The translations under genes were made by a program, and so were the position numbers. A stretch of DNA of 64,000 nucleotides from assembly GCF_000192865.1 (NCBI RefSeq), contig NC_015276.1, forward strand, positions 3,782,001 through 3,846,000, read 5' to 3'. The notes beneath the pieces were generated by a model. The model was not told the origin of the DNA. It made no database searches and saw only the letters and a program-made list of their open reading frames with translations. Positions 17,281 through 26,108 of this stretch are shown piece by piece. The stretch comes from Marinomonas mediterranea MMB-1. Lineage in GTDB: Bacteria; Pseudomonadota; Gammaproteobacteria; Pseudomonadales; Marinomonadaceae. Every line of letters starts with the position of its first letter. Within the stretch, counting starts at the first letter, position 1.

Positions 17281-18630
17281 TCACGCCAAACGACGATACA
17301 ATACTCGAAACCGCCATATAAGAAGAAAAGCCAATAAGAACAGCCCAGCAAGCAGCCCTAAATAGAAACCTCGAACCGTTAAGGTTTCTGCCCAAGGGCT
17401 ATAATGGGATAACCAATAGCCAAGCGGGATACTTAGGCCAAACAACGACATACCAAACGCGATCATCGGCGTTCTGGTATCTCGTAGGCCTCGTAATGTG
17501 CCAGTAAAGATCGTTTGAACGATATCAGGCAATTGATAACAAGACGAAATGAGCAAGATACCCGCCGCCATCGTCGCGACCTCTACATCCTTTGAGTAGA
17601 TGTATGGAATCGCATTATAAAAGGTCTGCGTAAGCATAAAGCAAACACAAAAATAACCAACACCCATGATCAGTATCAACTTCACACGTCGCTTGACGCC
17701 GATGATGCCTTCGATAGAAATGGCCTTAGCGACCACGATGGCAGTGACTGCGCTCATGGCCATTAACGGCGTAAATAAGGTAGTAGAGTAGGACATCACG
17801 ATTTGTCCCGCGCCGAGTGCAACATCCCCAAAAGCGGCAATCAGCCAGGTCAAAGATGAGAAAAGCCCAAGCTCAAACGCGAAAGCAAATCCAGCAGGTA
17901 CACCGACTTTTAGCAAAAGCGTAAAGTTTTTGACATAGCGCCATTTTAGTTTGGAAAATAACGGTGAAGGGTTAATCTTCCGATCGAAGAACACAAAGAT
18001 CAACACGGAAAGATAAAGTGATACCGACGAGGCTAACGCGGCGCCCTCAGCTCCCATTTCAGGAAAGCCAAAATGCCCATAGATTAATACGTAGTTCAAT
18101 ACGACGTTTATCACTAGGCCGAGTGTTGCAATCAACAAAGGTAAATTTGGCTTACCTGCGGCTTCGTATAAATTCTTATACGCAGTCATAAGAGCCAGCA
18201 TAGGTATAGCTGGTGCAATCATGACTAAGTACTGTTTTGTGACGTTTTGAGTTTCGGGCTCGTTGGCTAAAAGTTGCGCAAATTCAGGCAGGACAAAAGC
18301 AGTCAGCAAAGCAGCAATGATACCAAAGACGAAACAAACTCCCACCGCCTGCGACATATAAACATTAACCAATTTAATTTGTCGACCATGCAAATGCTTT
18401 GTGATCAAAGGCGTCAAACCAAATGTAATGCCCATTAGAAAGCAACCTAATGGCAGCCAAAGGCTCGCCGCCAAGCCAACCGCAGCAAGATGCAGTGCGT
18501 CATAATGCCCCAGCATAATGGTATCTACTGCACTGATAGAAAGCTCTATTGTCATGGTCAGCACCATGGGAAATAGAAGATGAAGTATTTCAGCTAAATC
18601 TGGGTATTTTTTAGAGATTCTTTTTAACAC
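17281..18630 (-). CDS. MATE family efflux transporter
   Basis: A 449-residue NorM-type multidrug/metabolite exporter with 12 predicted membrane segments in two six-helix halves. The N-terminal part reads FPMVLTMTIELSISAVDTIM and GLAASLWLPLGCFLMG, and the second half has GLGAGQIVMSYSTTLF-like and RGLRDTRTPMIAFGMS segments, the last being a typical MATE loop. The start codon is a GTG at 18630 without a strong ribosome binding site. Its 3' end is 25 nt from the convergent cobQ. The ion coupling (Na or H) and substrate cannot be read from the sequence. Confidence 0.9.
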   Translation of the reverse strand: MLKRISKKYPDLAEILHLLFPMVLTMTIELSISAVDTIMLGHYDALHLAAVGLAASLWLPLGCFLMGITFGLTPLITKHLHGRQIKLVNVYMSQAVGVCFVFGIIAALLTAFVLPEFAQLLANEPETQNVTKQYLVMIAPAIPMLALMTAYKNLYEAAGKPNLPLLIATLGLVINVVLNYVLIYGHFGFPEMGAEGAALASSVSLYLSVLIFVFFDRKINPSPLFSKLKWRYVKNFTLLLKVGVPAGFAFAFELGLFSSLTWLIAAFGDVALGAGQIVMSYSTTLFTPLMAMSAVTAIVVAKAISIEGIIGVKRRVKLILIMGVGYFCVCFMLTQTFYNAIPYIYSKDVEVATMAAGILLISSCYQLPDIVQTIFTGTLRGLRDTRTPMIAFGMSLFGLSIPLGYWLSHYSPWAETLTVRGFYLGLLAGLFLLAFLLIWRFRVLYRRLA

Positions 18631-18882
18631 TTACGTTGCTCTGTCGATTATTATGTTTTGCCGTGTTCAAACATCCCTTTCTTTATGCGAGACACCTTAC
18701 GTTAAGTGCAAAAAAGCCGAAAGCGTTAAAATGCCAAAAATAAAGGAAGCAACATCGCCAAAAAGGCACAGAATTGCATTTCTGAATTAGGGTTGTCAGA
18801 ATCGTGCGTCGCTTAAGAAAGCAGCAATTACCTTGACCGCCAACCCAAACGACCTGATATTAGTAGCGAACGAATTCACAAC

Positions 18883-19794
18883 ATGACAATACTATCTACT
18901 CTCGGCCCCTTATTGGCGTCACTCCTCGTAGGCTTTTGGTTTAAGATTCCTTTTCTAAACCAGCACATCGTCTCTAAAAGTTTAAGTTACCTGACTTACC
19001 TAATATTAGGGTTTATTGGCTATAGCATTGGCGCGCTAGACAATTTAATGGAAAAAGTAGCCATTGCTGGCACTCAAGCCGCCGTATTATTCCTCTTTAT
19101 CACCCTCTTGCCGCTCATTGCTTTGTGGATAAGCGGTCAATTTATGCACGCCAGCCACAGCACAACCTTAAATGTGGATAACAAAACCGCGATGAAACAG
19201 GCGTTGATCGACGCAACGATCACACTGGCTTGGGTCATTGCAGGCACCGTATTAGGATTTTTTTTAAAACACTGGCTCAGCAACGTCGACGAATTTGTCA
19301 CGTGGCTATTATATGCGTTGTTATTACTGGTGGGCTGCCAGTTAAGGCAAGAGAATCATCGGTTACGTAAACTGTTTTTAAACAAACAGGGGGGCGTCAT
19401 TGCATTAGTTGCAATCAGTACAACGCTAATAGGTGGCTTAATTGGCGGTGCTCTGCTTGGCTTAAATTGGAATCATAGCCTTGCAGCCGTCTCTGGATTT
19501 GGTTGGTATAGCCTATCTGGAATCCTTATTACTGGACTTGGAGACCCTGTGTTAGGTACAACCGCATTCCTACTTGATATCAGTCGGGAAATCGTTGCTC
19601 TGATGCTGGTTCCTTTTCTTGCGAGAATAAACAGTCATATGTCGGTTGGTTACGCGGGAGCAACGGCCATGGATTTTACGCTACCATTGCTTGGAAAGTG
19701 TCACGGAGTGGAAGTCGTGCCTGTGTGTATTGCAAGTGGCTTCATCATGAGCTTTTTCGTCCCATTCCTAATCCCTCTTTTTATGGGGCTGTAG
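18883..19794 (+). CDS. LysO-type lysine exporter family protein
   Basis: A 303-residue membrane protein matching the LysO/YbjE (DUF340) family, whose E. coli member exports L-lysine. There are about eight hydrophobic segments; the conserved C-terminal half includes GFGWYSLSGILITGLGDPVLGTTAF and SREIVALMLVPFLA, plus the ATAMDFTLPLL segment with a membrane-embedded acidic residue. Length matches E. coli LysO. It is divergent from the MATE gene (252 nt between). The substrate is inferred from the family only. The last 13 nt lie in a hairpin shared with the convergent flavin reductase gene. Confidence 0.87.
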   Translation: MTILSTLGPLLASLLVGFWFKIPFLNQHIVSKSLSYLTYLILGFIGYSIGALDNLMEKVAIAGTQAAVLFLFITLLPLIALWISGQFMHASHSTTLNVDNKTAMKQALIDATITLAWVIAGTVLGFFLKHWLSNVDEFVTWLLYALLLLVGCQLRQENHRLRKLFLNKQGGVIALVAISTTLIGGLIGGALLGLNWNHSLAAVSGFGWYSLSGILITGLGDPVLGTTAFLLDISREIVALMLVPFLARINSHMSVGYAGATAMDFTLPLLGKCHGVEVVPVCIASGFIMSFFVPFLIPLFMGL

Positions 19795-19823
19795 TTTATG
19801 GAGCTGTAGTCAGCAGCCCCATA
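19782..19823. terminator. Bidirectional hairpin between lysO-like gene and fre
   Basis: TATGGGGCT (19782-19790) pairs with AGCCCCATA (19815-19823). The region also contains a 15-bp imperfect duplication, ATGGGGCTGTAGTTT followed by ATGGAGCTGTAGTCA, which spans the lysO-like stop codon and suggests replication slippage. It could terminate both convergent genes. Confidence 0.5.
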
Positions 19824-19838
19824 TCACAGCAGGTTTCG

Positions 19839-20555
19839 CTACTTATTTCTCGGGGCGTAAGCAAAGACATCAGAATAACAACGTTTTTCGTCAAGTCCCG
19901 CTTTTTCCAGTTCATCAAGGGTGCCATAAACCATAGCAACCGAGCCACAGATATACGCGGCACTGTTTGATAGATCAGGATGATCTTGCAAAATTGCTTC
20001 GTATAACCAACCTTTACGGCCAGCCCATTCATCACTGCACTCATTAACAACCACATGAAAATCGAAAAGGGCTTTTTTCTGAGTTTCTTCCAACCACTCT
20101 TTCATGAAGACATCTTTCTCTGTACGAATCCCCCAGTACAGGGAAACCTTGCCTGAATAGTTACGGGCAATTAGGTCGTCATAAAAGCTTTTAATTTGAG
20201 AAAAACCGGTACCGCCTGCAATCATCAGCAAATTATCTGCGTTTAGGTCAAGAGCACCATTTTCGATATGGCAATCGCCGCCCGCCATCTTAATATTCAC
20301 AACAGCGTTTTCACTCAAGTACGCCATGACTTTAGCTGCAAGCGACGTTTCTTCGGAAACGAGAATATACAAAGTTAGCTCAGGAAGATTGCTCGGGCCA
20401 CTACCAATTGAGTAAGGTACATGTTCGCCACTTGGCAGAATAATCATTAGATACTGCCCAGCAATAAAATCAGCATCACCAACATTAAGCGTTGCACTGT
20501 AGACGTTGTGACTAATCTGTTCTACCGCACGAACACTGGCTTGTACATCTCTCAC
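19839..20555 (-). CDS. fre: NAD(P)H-flavin reductase (Fre-like)
   Basis: A 238-residue ferredoxin-reductase-fold enzyme that reduces free flavins with NAD(P)H, close in length to E. coli Fre (233). The flavin-binding pattern reads VPYSIGSGPSN in place of the more usual RPFS-type motif. The nucleotide-binding motif is MIAGGTGFSQIKSF, then LYWGIRTEKDVFM and AYICGSVAMVYGTLDEL near the C-terminus. A GTG start at 20555 is supported by GGAG eight nt upstream. Downstream of rho on the same strand but separated by a strong terminator, so probably its own unit. Likely roles are supplying reduced flavin for iron reduction or monooxygenases. Confidence 0.88.
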   Translation of the reverse strand: MRDVQASVRAVEQISHNVYSATLNVGDADFIAGQYLMIILPSGEHVPYSIGSGPSNLPELTLYILVSEETSLAAKVMAYLSENAVVNIKMAGGDCHIENGALDLNADNLLMIAGGTGFSQIKSFYDDLIARNYSGKVSLYWGIRTEKDVFMKEWLEETQKKALFDFHVVVNECSDEWAGRKGWLYEAILQDHPDLSNSAAYICGSVAMVYGTLDELEKAGLDEKRCYSDVFAYAPRNK

Positions 20556-20648
20556 TCAACTTACTCCACATTCTATAAAAGTTAAGGCTTAATCGCCCTT
20601 AGGAATCACACTATACGATATTGGTTATACCTTTTCGACAAGCAAAAA

Positions 20649-20674
20649 AAAACCACTTTCTGAAAGTGGTTTTA
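20649..20674 (-). terminator. Intrinsic terminator of rho
   Basis: On the minus strand AAAACCACTTT, loop CAG, AAAGTGGTTTT is followed by a run of T residues. It begins 26 nt after the rho stop and is a canonical intrinsic terminator. Confidence 0.88.
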
Positions 20675-20699
20675 GTCAGATATTCGCGAGCGAGCTATC

Positions 20700-21965
20700 T
20701 TATTTATTCTTGCCTTTCATAGACTGGAAGAACTCTTCATTCGTATTGGTCACTTTTAGACGATCGATTAAGAATTCTGTCGCAGCAATGTCTTCCATTG
20801 GATTAAGAAGTTTACGCAGTATCCACATACGTTGTAATTCGTCTTCTGTGGTTAACAAGTCTTCACGACGAGTACCGGAACGACGAATGTTAATCGCTGG
20901 GAAAGTACGTTTTTCTGCAATCTTACGGTCCAAATGAAGCTCAGAGTTACCCGTACCTTTAAATTCCTCAAAGATAACTTCGTCCATTTTAGAGCCAGTA
21001 TCAACAAGTGCTGTCGCAATGATGGTTAAGCTACCGCCTTCTTCGATATTACGTGCCGCACCAAAGAAGCGCTTAGGACGCTCAAGCGCATTTGCATCTA
21101 CACCACCAGTAAGCACTTTACCAGAGGACGGGATGACAGTGTTGTATGCGCGAGCAAGACGTGTAATGGAATCAAGCAGAATAACCACGTCTTTTTTGTG
21201 CTCAACTAGACGTTTTGCTTTCTCAATAACCATTTCAGCGACTTGAACGTGACGCGCTGGCGGCTCATCAAAGGTCGATGCAACCACTTCGCCACGTACA
21301 GTACGAGACATTTCTGTTACTTCTTCAGGACGTTCGTCAATAAGAAGAACAATCATGTGACATTCTGGGTTGTTGCGAGTAATGGCATTGGCAATATTCT
21401 GCAACATAAAGGTTTTACCTGCTTTCGGTGGTGAAACCACCAAAGCACGCTGACCTTTACCCATTGGAGCAACTAAGTCGATAATACGAGACGTAACGTC
21501 TTCTGTAGAGCCGTTACCCGCTTCCATTAGTAAGCGATCATCGGCAAATAAAGGCGTTAAGTTTTCAAATAAGATTTTATTACGAACACTGTCCGGCTTA
21601 TCAAAGTTGATTTCGTTGACTTTCAACAATGCAAAATAACGTTCGCCATCTTTGGGTGGGCGAATTTTACCGGCAATGGTGTCACCCGTACGCAGATTAA
21701 ATCGACGAATCTGGCTAGGTGAAACGTAAATATCATCGGGGCCCGCTAGATAAGAGCTGTCTGGAGAGCGTAGGAAGCCAAATCCGTCTTGAAGAATCTC
21801 TAGGATACCATCGCCGTAGATATCTTCACCGCTTTTAGCATGACGCTTTAAAATTGAGAAAATGACATCCTGCTTACGAGAGCGGGCTAGGTTATCCAAT
21901 CCCATCTCAGCAGCGATATCGAGAAGTTCGGGTACTGATTTCTGTTTTAGTTCGGTAAGGTTCAT
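20700..21965 (-). CDS. rho: Transcription termination factor Rho
   Basis: A 421-residue hexameric RNA-dependent ATPase that terminates transcription, near-identical in layout to E. coli Rho (419). The N-terminal segment MNLTELKQKSVPELLDIAAE leads into the cold-shock-like RNA-binding domain (DGFGFLRSPDSSYLAGPDD). The Walker A motif reads VSPPKAGKTFML, Walker B VVILLDSITRLARAYN, and the R-loop/Q-loop region KVLTGGVDANALERPKRFFGAARN is intact. The ATG at 21965 has no Shine-Dalgarno-like sequence upstream, unlike most genes in the window. It is divergent from ppx, with 654 nt between them. Confidence 0.97.
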   Translation of the reverse strand: MNLTELKQKSVPELLDIAAEMGLDNLARSRKQDVIFSILKRHAKSGEDIYGDGILEILQDGFGFLRSPDSSYLAGPDDIYVSPSQIRRFNLRTGDTIAGKIRPPKDGERYFALLKVNEINFDKPDSVRNKILFENLTPLFADDRLLMEAGNGSTEDVTSRIIDLVAPMGKGQRALVVSPPKAGKTFMLQNIANAITRNNPECHMIVLLIDERPEEVTEMSRTVRGEVVASTFDEPPARHVQVAEMVIEKAKRLVEHKKDVVILLDSITRLARAYNTVIPSSGKVLTGGVDANALERPKRFFGAARNIEEGGSLTIIATALVDTGSKMDEVIFEEFKGTGNSELHLDRKIAEKRTFPAINIRRSGTRREDLLTTEDELQRMWILRKLLNPMEDIAATEFLIDRLKVTNTNEEFFQSMKGKNK

Positions 21966-22619
21966 AAAGGAGTTTTATTTAGCTCATCTGCGGACACTTG
22001 ACGAGACTAGCGTTAGAAAAGTTAGTTTGTATGCTAATCGAAGTCGGAAGTGGTTAATATTATCGCCATTTTAATTATTTATGGCTGCGAAAAACGTCGT
22101 TCAATACGATGCTCACAACCGTGATCAATAAACCTGCCACTGAGCGAAATCTCGCAACGGTGTGCAAAGTTATATAGCGCGAAAAAATCTGATTGGAGTC
22201 AAAGTAGACGTCATCTTGAGTAAGAGTAAGTCCCTTAGACACTAGGTACTATAGTTCGACTTATTCGCAAGGTCTATAGGAAAATACATGAAAAATGCTT
22301 TTTTTGCTATTTTTTGATCAATAACAAGGGAATAGCATACAATCAATGTTCAAAAAACAAACAGAAAGTAGTCTGTCTGCTCTTAATTATAGGCTTTATC
22401 ACAGTAAGTAACGCGAACGACAGTAAAATTGATGCCCATCCTTCTATGTTGATTTCGTTCATTAGTGTGTAAAATCCACCTATGTCAGTTTTGGGGCCCT
22501 CGTCCCAAGTCACTCATTCGGCACTCTAGATCCCAACCCGCTTTTGCCAAATGGTAAACAAAGAAGCGAAGGTTGTGCGTCATAGAGTTTCAAAATAGAC
22601 AAAACAAGGCTTTAATTGG
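21966..22619. other. Long rho leader / rho-ppx divergent region
   Basis: 654 nt with no supportable gene in any frame. In many pseudomonads trxA lies between rho and ppx; no thioredoxin coding sequence (no WCGPC motif) is present here. Part of this stretch is expected to be the rho 5' untranslated leader, which in E. coli mediates autogenous attenuation. AT-rich tracts around 22285-22325 could hold promoter elements. No tRNA or clear hairpin terminator was seen. Confidence 0.5.
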
Positions 22620-24140
22620 ATGCAATCACTTTTACTGCAACAATCCCACGACTTCCCATTTGAAAAAATTGCTGCCATCGACCTCGGTTCAAACAGTTTT
22701 CACATGGTCGTTGCACAGGTTACGCATGGACAGCTTCGTATTACAGGTCAATTTGGAGATAAAGTTCAGCTTGCAGCAGGATTGCAGAGTGACGATAGAT
22801 TAGACGATGCATCTCAACAAAGGGGTTTAGACTGTCTCGCGCAGTTTGCTCAAGTTATTGACGACCTTCCACCTGGCGCAGTCCGAATTGTCGGAACAAA
22901 CGCACTGCGTGCGGCAAAAAACCGATATGACTTCATTTTGAAAGCGATGGACGTTATCTCGCACCCTGTCGAAATCATTGCAGGGCGAGAAGAAGCTCGA
23001 CTGATTTATGTTGGCGTCTCAAAAACAATGGATCACGGCGATCAAAAACGACTCGTGGTTGATATTGGTGGTGGCAGTACCGAGTTTATTATTGGCCGCG
23101 CTTTAGACCCCATTCTTACTGAAAGTTTGCATATGGGCTGTGTTAGCTTTCGCCAGCGCTTTTTCGCTGACGGCACAATCACTAAATCCAACTTTCAAAA
23201 AGCCGTCACGGCCGCACGTCTGGAACTGCTCAGCATTCAAGAAGATTATCTCGACGAACAATGGGATGTCTCCATTGGTTCGTCTGGTACCATTAAAGCC
23301 GCATTTAATATCATCAAAGAAAATGGCTGGGGTAAGAAAGGCATTACGCCCAAAACACTGAAACAGCTGCAAAAAGAACTCATTGCAGCAGGCCATGCCG
23401 ACAACATAGACCTTGTCGGACTGAAGCCAGAACGCAAATCGACCTTTGCCGCTGGCCTTGCAATTTTAACCGCTGTGTTTGAATGCTTTGAAATTGAACA
23501 AATGGACTTTTCGACAGGCGCTCTTCGTGAAGGCGTTCTATACGATATGATGGGACGTTATGCAGAATCGGATATACGTGAACGCACGGTAAACTATTTT
23601 GTAAATCAGTATCATGTTGATCTTGAACAGGTAAAGCTCGTCACCCAAACAGCACTTTCTGCGCTCTCTCAGGTAAGCAACGCTTGGCAGCTTAACAACT
23701 TATCCAGTGAAGACATGCTCAGATGGGCTGGTTTGCTTCATGAAGTCGGCATCGGGATTTCTCACAGCCGTTATCACAAACATGGCGCGTATATTATTGG
23801 CGAATCTGACATGCCAGGCTTTTCTCAACAAGAGCAGCAGGCCCTCGCAAATCTAGTCTTACGCCACCGTCGTAAATTCACACAGTCATTAGAATTTAAA
23901 TTTACCAAGCGAGATCAGCAAGACTTGGACCGGTTAGCCATTCTTTTACGTTTGTCTCACTTGCTGCATGAAGACAGAAAAGAAGGCGATATTCCTATTT
24001 TCAATTTAGTCGCAAAAGACAAAACACTGCACGCGGAGTTTTTAGAGGGCTGGCTAGAAGGAAGACCTCTAACCGTTGCAAACCTTCAACGTGAAGCAGA
24101 TTATTTATCAAGTGCGGGCTACAAGCTGACATTTAGCTAA
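22620..24140 (+). CDS. ppx: Exopolyphosphatase
   Basis: A 506-residue Ppx/GppA enzyme that removes terminal phosphates from polyphosphate. The actin-like ATPase fold shows the phosphate-1 motif AAIDLGSNSFHMVVAQV near residue 20 and the phosphate-2 motif VVDIGGGSTEFIIGR near 143; the catalytic Glu lies in AGREEARLIYVG. The C-terminal third is HD-domain-like, with LLHEVGIGISHSRYHKHGAY. Length equals that of proteobacterial Ppx. Start ATG 22620 has only a weak AAGG upstream. With ppk1 at 26.1 kb it forms the polyphosphate balance pair, here split by two unrelated genes rather than joined in a ppk-ppx operon. Confidence 0.95.
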   Translation: MQSLLLQQSHDFPFEKIAAIDLGSNSFHMVVAQVTHGQLRITGQFGDKVQLAAGLQSDDRLDDASQQRGLDCLAQFAQVIDDLPPGAVRIVGTNALRAAKNRYDFILKAMDVISHPVEIIAGREEARLIYVGVSKTMDHGDQKRLVVDIGGGSTEFIIGRALDPILTESLHMGCVSFRQRFFADGTITKSNFQKAVTAARLELLSIQEDYLDEQWDVSIGSSGTIKAAFNIIKENGWGKKGITPKTLKQLQKELIAAGHADNIDLVGLKPERKSTFAAGLAILTAVFECFEIEQMDFSTGALREGVLYDMMGRYAESDIRERTVNYFVNQYHVDLEQVKLVTQTALSALSQVSNAWQLNNLSSEDMLRWAGLLHEVGIGISHSRYHKHGAYIIGESDMPGFSQQEQQALANLVLRHRRKFTQSLEFKFTKRDQQDLDRLAILLRLSHLLHEDRKEGDIPIFNLVAKDKTLHAEFLEGWLEGRPLTVANLQREADYLSSAGYKLTFS

Positions 24141-24177
24141 CCTTGATACGAACCTGTACATAGAAACCGATGACCTT

Positions 24178-24208
24178 AGAACCCCAGCTTTTGACTGGGG
24201 TTCTTTTT
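24178..24208 (+). terminator. Intrinsic terminator of ppx
   Basis: AGAACCCCAG (24178-24187) pairs perfectly with CTGGGGTTCT (24195-24204), 7-nt loop, followed by TTTT. It lies 37 nt after the ppx stop codon. Confidence 0.88.
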
Positions 24209-24278
24209 ATCGAGAGATAACTCCGTTATCGGTGCCAGCAAAGAACATTTTGCTTTATTAGATCAGCTCAATAGCTTG

Positions 24279-25319
24279 CTAGAACTCTGTGATGATAGTG
24301 ACGCCAGCCGCACTTGACGTATCGATGGTAGTGAGCGCTTCAATGGCTTGCTCAAGGTTGATAGTGCGGCCTAGCAATTTTTGCGGCGTTAATTTTCCAG
24401 ATAACATCATGCTTAGCATCGCATCGTAACGGTATGCCTGCATGCCATGACTACCAATAATTTCTAGCTCATCGGCGATCACTTTTGACATCGGCATTGG
24501 TGGTGACTCGTGATCGGCAAGCAATAACCCAACTTGGATGTGTTTACCTAGTTTACGTAGACTTCTCACCGAATTAAATGCAGTAATAGAGTGGCCCAAT
24601 GCATCCATTGAGACATGCGCACCACCTTTGGTGATTTCGATAACGGCTTCAGCGACATCCGCCACTTGATTGGCATTGATCGTGGCAACAGCGCCTAAAG
24701 ACTTTGCAAGTTCTAGCTTACCTTGCTCGATATCAATAGCGATAACATTTGCCCCCAAGGACTGTGCAATCATAATCGCAGACAGGCCGACACCGCCACA
24801 ACCATGAACCGCGACCCACTGCCCTGCCGAGACTTTACCTTGATCAACTACAGCCCGAAATGACGTCGCGAAGCGACAACCCAGACTTGCCGCTGTCGTG
24901 AAATCAAGGTCCTCAGGCATGGAGACAAGGTTAACATCCGCCTGGTCAACCGTGGTGAACTCAGCAAAGGAGCCCCAATGAGTGAAGCCGGGCTGAGTTT
25001 GACTGCCACAGACTTGATGATTTCCTGAATGGCATTCAGGGCATCCGCCACACGCATTGATAAAAGGTACCGTGACACGGTCCCCTATTTTGAATCGAGT
25101 GACGTCTTTACCTACTTCTGCAATCACTCCTGCAAACTCATGGCCAGGTACATGAGGCAGCACCACATCAGTATCGTGGCCCTGCCAACAGTGCCAATCA
25201 CTGCGACAAACTCCCGTCGCCTCCACTTTAATCACAACCCCATGATTGGCTAGAGTGGGATCGGCAACGGTTTGAATAGTAGGTAAAGATGAGAATTGCT
25301 CTATCACTACGGCTTTCAT
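24279..25319 (-). CDS. Zinc-dependent medium-chain alcohol dehydrogenase
   Basis: A 346-residue MDR-superfamily oxidoreductase. Catalytic zinc ligands are visible in GVCRSDWHCWQGHD and PHVPGHEFAGVIAEVG; the structural zinc lobe is CGGCPECHSGNHQVC. The Rossmann motif VHGCGGVGLSAIMIA near residue 170 is followed by an acidic IDIE, so NAD is the likely cofactor. The ATG is at 25319. It is divergent from an Lrp-family regulator with an intergenic region of about 130 nt, so that regulator is a plausible controller. Substrate is not identifiable; the family includes alcohol, sorbitol and threonine dehydrogenases. Confidence 0.9.
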   Translation of the reverse strand: MKAVVIEQFSSLPTIQTVADPTLANHGVVIKVEATGVCRSDWHCWQGHDTDVVLPHVPGHEFAGVIAEVGKDVTRFKIGDRVTVPFINACGGCPECHSGNHQVCGSQTQPGFTHWGSFAEFTTVDQADVNLVSMPEDLDFTTAASLGCRFATSFRAVVDQGKVSAGQWVAVHGCGGVGLSAIMIAQSLGANVIAIDIEQGKLELAKSLGAVATINANQVADVAEAVIEITKGGAHVSMDALGHSITAFNSVRSLRKLGKHIQVGLLLADHESPPMPMSKVIADELEIIGSHGMQAYRYDAMLSMMLSGKLTPQKLLGRTINLEQAIEALTTIDTSSAAGVTIITEF

Positions 25320-25340
25320 GGTGCACCTCTTAATAAACGT

Positions 25341-25418
25341 ATTACTAGAAGTCTACAAAATCAGTTAGAAATTACCTTGCTATTTCATTCAAAAAAAACA
25401 TGATTATTAGAAGAGTCT
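25341..25418. promoter_or_regulatory. Repeated motif in the adh/lrp-like divergent promoter region
   Basis: Two similar direct copies, ATTACTAGAAGTCT (25341-25354) and ATTATTAGAAGAGTCT (25403-25418), lie between the divergent alcohol dehydrogenase and Lrp-type genes. Their placement suggests binding sites for the divergently encoded Lrp-type regulator. This is inference from position and repetition only. Confidence 0.35.
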
Positions 25419-25457
25419 TTCTTATATAAGCATTATTAAAAAGGAATGTCCCCTACT

Positions 25458-25919
25458 ATGGCATTTGATAAAACCGATACCCTTCTATTAGCTCTATTAC
25501 AGAAAAATGGACGCCTTTCCAATGCGAAATTGGCAGAGTCACTTTCTCTAAGCGAAACCCCGTGTTGGCGGCGCTTAAAAAAACTCGAAAAGGACAAAGT
25601 GATCAGTGGCTATCAAGCAAATATTGATCGTCGAAAAGTCGGTTTTGGCGTAATGGCGTTCGTACAGATATCTTGTACTAGCCACGACGAAGAAAGTACT
25701 TTGCTTTTTGAGCAGATTATTGCTGAATCCGAAAATGTACTGGCATGTCATAACACGACGGGGGAAGCGGATTTTATGCTTCAGGTCGTCGCAAAAGATC
25801 TAGATGATTACAGTTCATTCGTAGAGGGTACCTTACGAAAATTACCTGGGGTTTCAGCGATTCGTTCTAACATTTCACTTAGAGAGGTAAAAGCCTCAAC
25901 ACGCCTACCGCTAAATTAA
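25458..25919 (+). CDS. Lrp/AsnC-family transcriptional regulator
   Basis: A 153-residue feast/famine regulator. The N-terminal HTH is canonical: DKTDTLLLALLQKNGRLSNA then LAESLSLSETPCWRRLKKLE. The C-terminal RAM (ligand-binding) domain follows, with VLACHNTTGEADFMLQVVAKD and a final SNISLREVKASTRLPLN. The ATG at 25458 gives the usual short N-terminus; an in-frame ATG at 25446 is directly abutted by AAGGA and so has no room for a ribosome. Divergent from the alcohol dehydrogenase, which it probably regulates. Effector unknown, probably an amino acid. Confidence 0.9.
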   Translation: MAFDKTDTLLLALLQKNGRLSNAKLAESLSLSETPCWRRLKKLEKDKVISGYQANIDRRKVGFGVMAFVQISCTSHDEESTLLFEQIIAESENVLACHNTTGEADFMLQVVAKDLDDYSSFVEGTLRKLPGVSAIRSNISLREVKASTRLPLN

Positions 25920-26023
25920 TAAAATGATCAATTCAGACAAGTTCGCTTATATAGACCAAACCTTAATTAAACAAGGCTCGTCGAACTCGATTTGAGAAAG
26001 CAAGCTTTTAGCATTTAACAATT

Positions 26024-26056
26024 AAAAAATCCCCGTACAATGACGAGGATTTTTTT
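26024..26056. terminator. Bidirectional terminator between lrp-like gene and ppk1
   Basis: AAAAAATCCCCGT pairs imperfectly with ACGAGGATTTTTTT around the loop ACAATG; both strands have a T-run after the stem, suiting the two convergent genes. Confidence 0.75.
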
Positions 26057-26108
26057 GCATTCTAACGTTATCTACAGACGACTCTACACCGTCTGAATGA
26101 TAACAACG

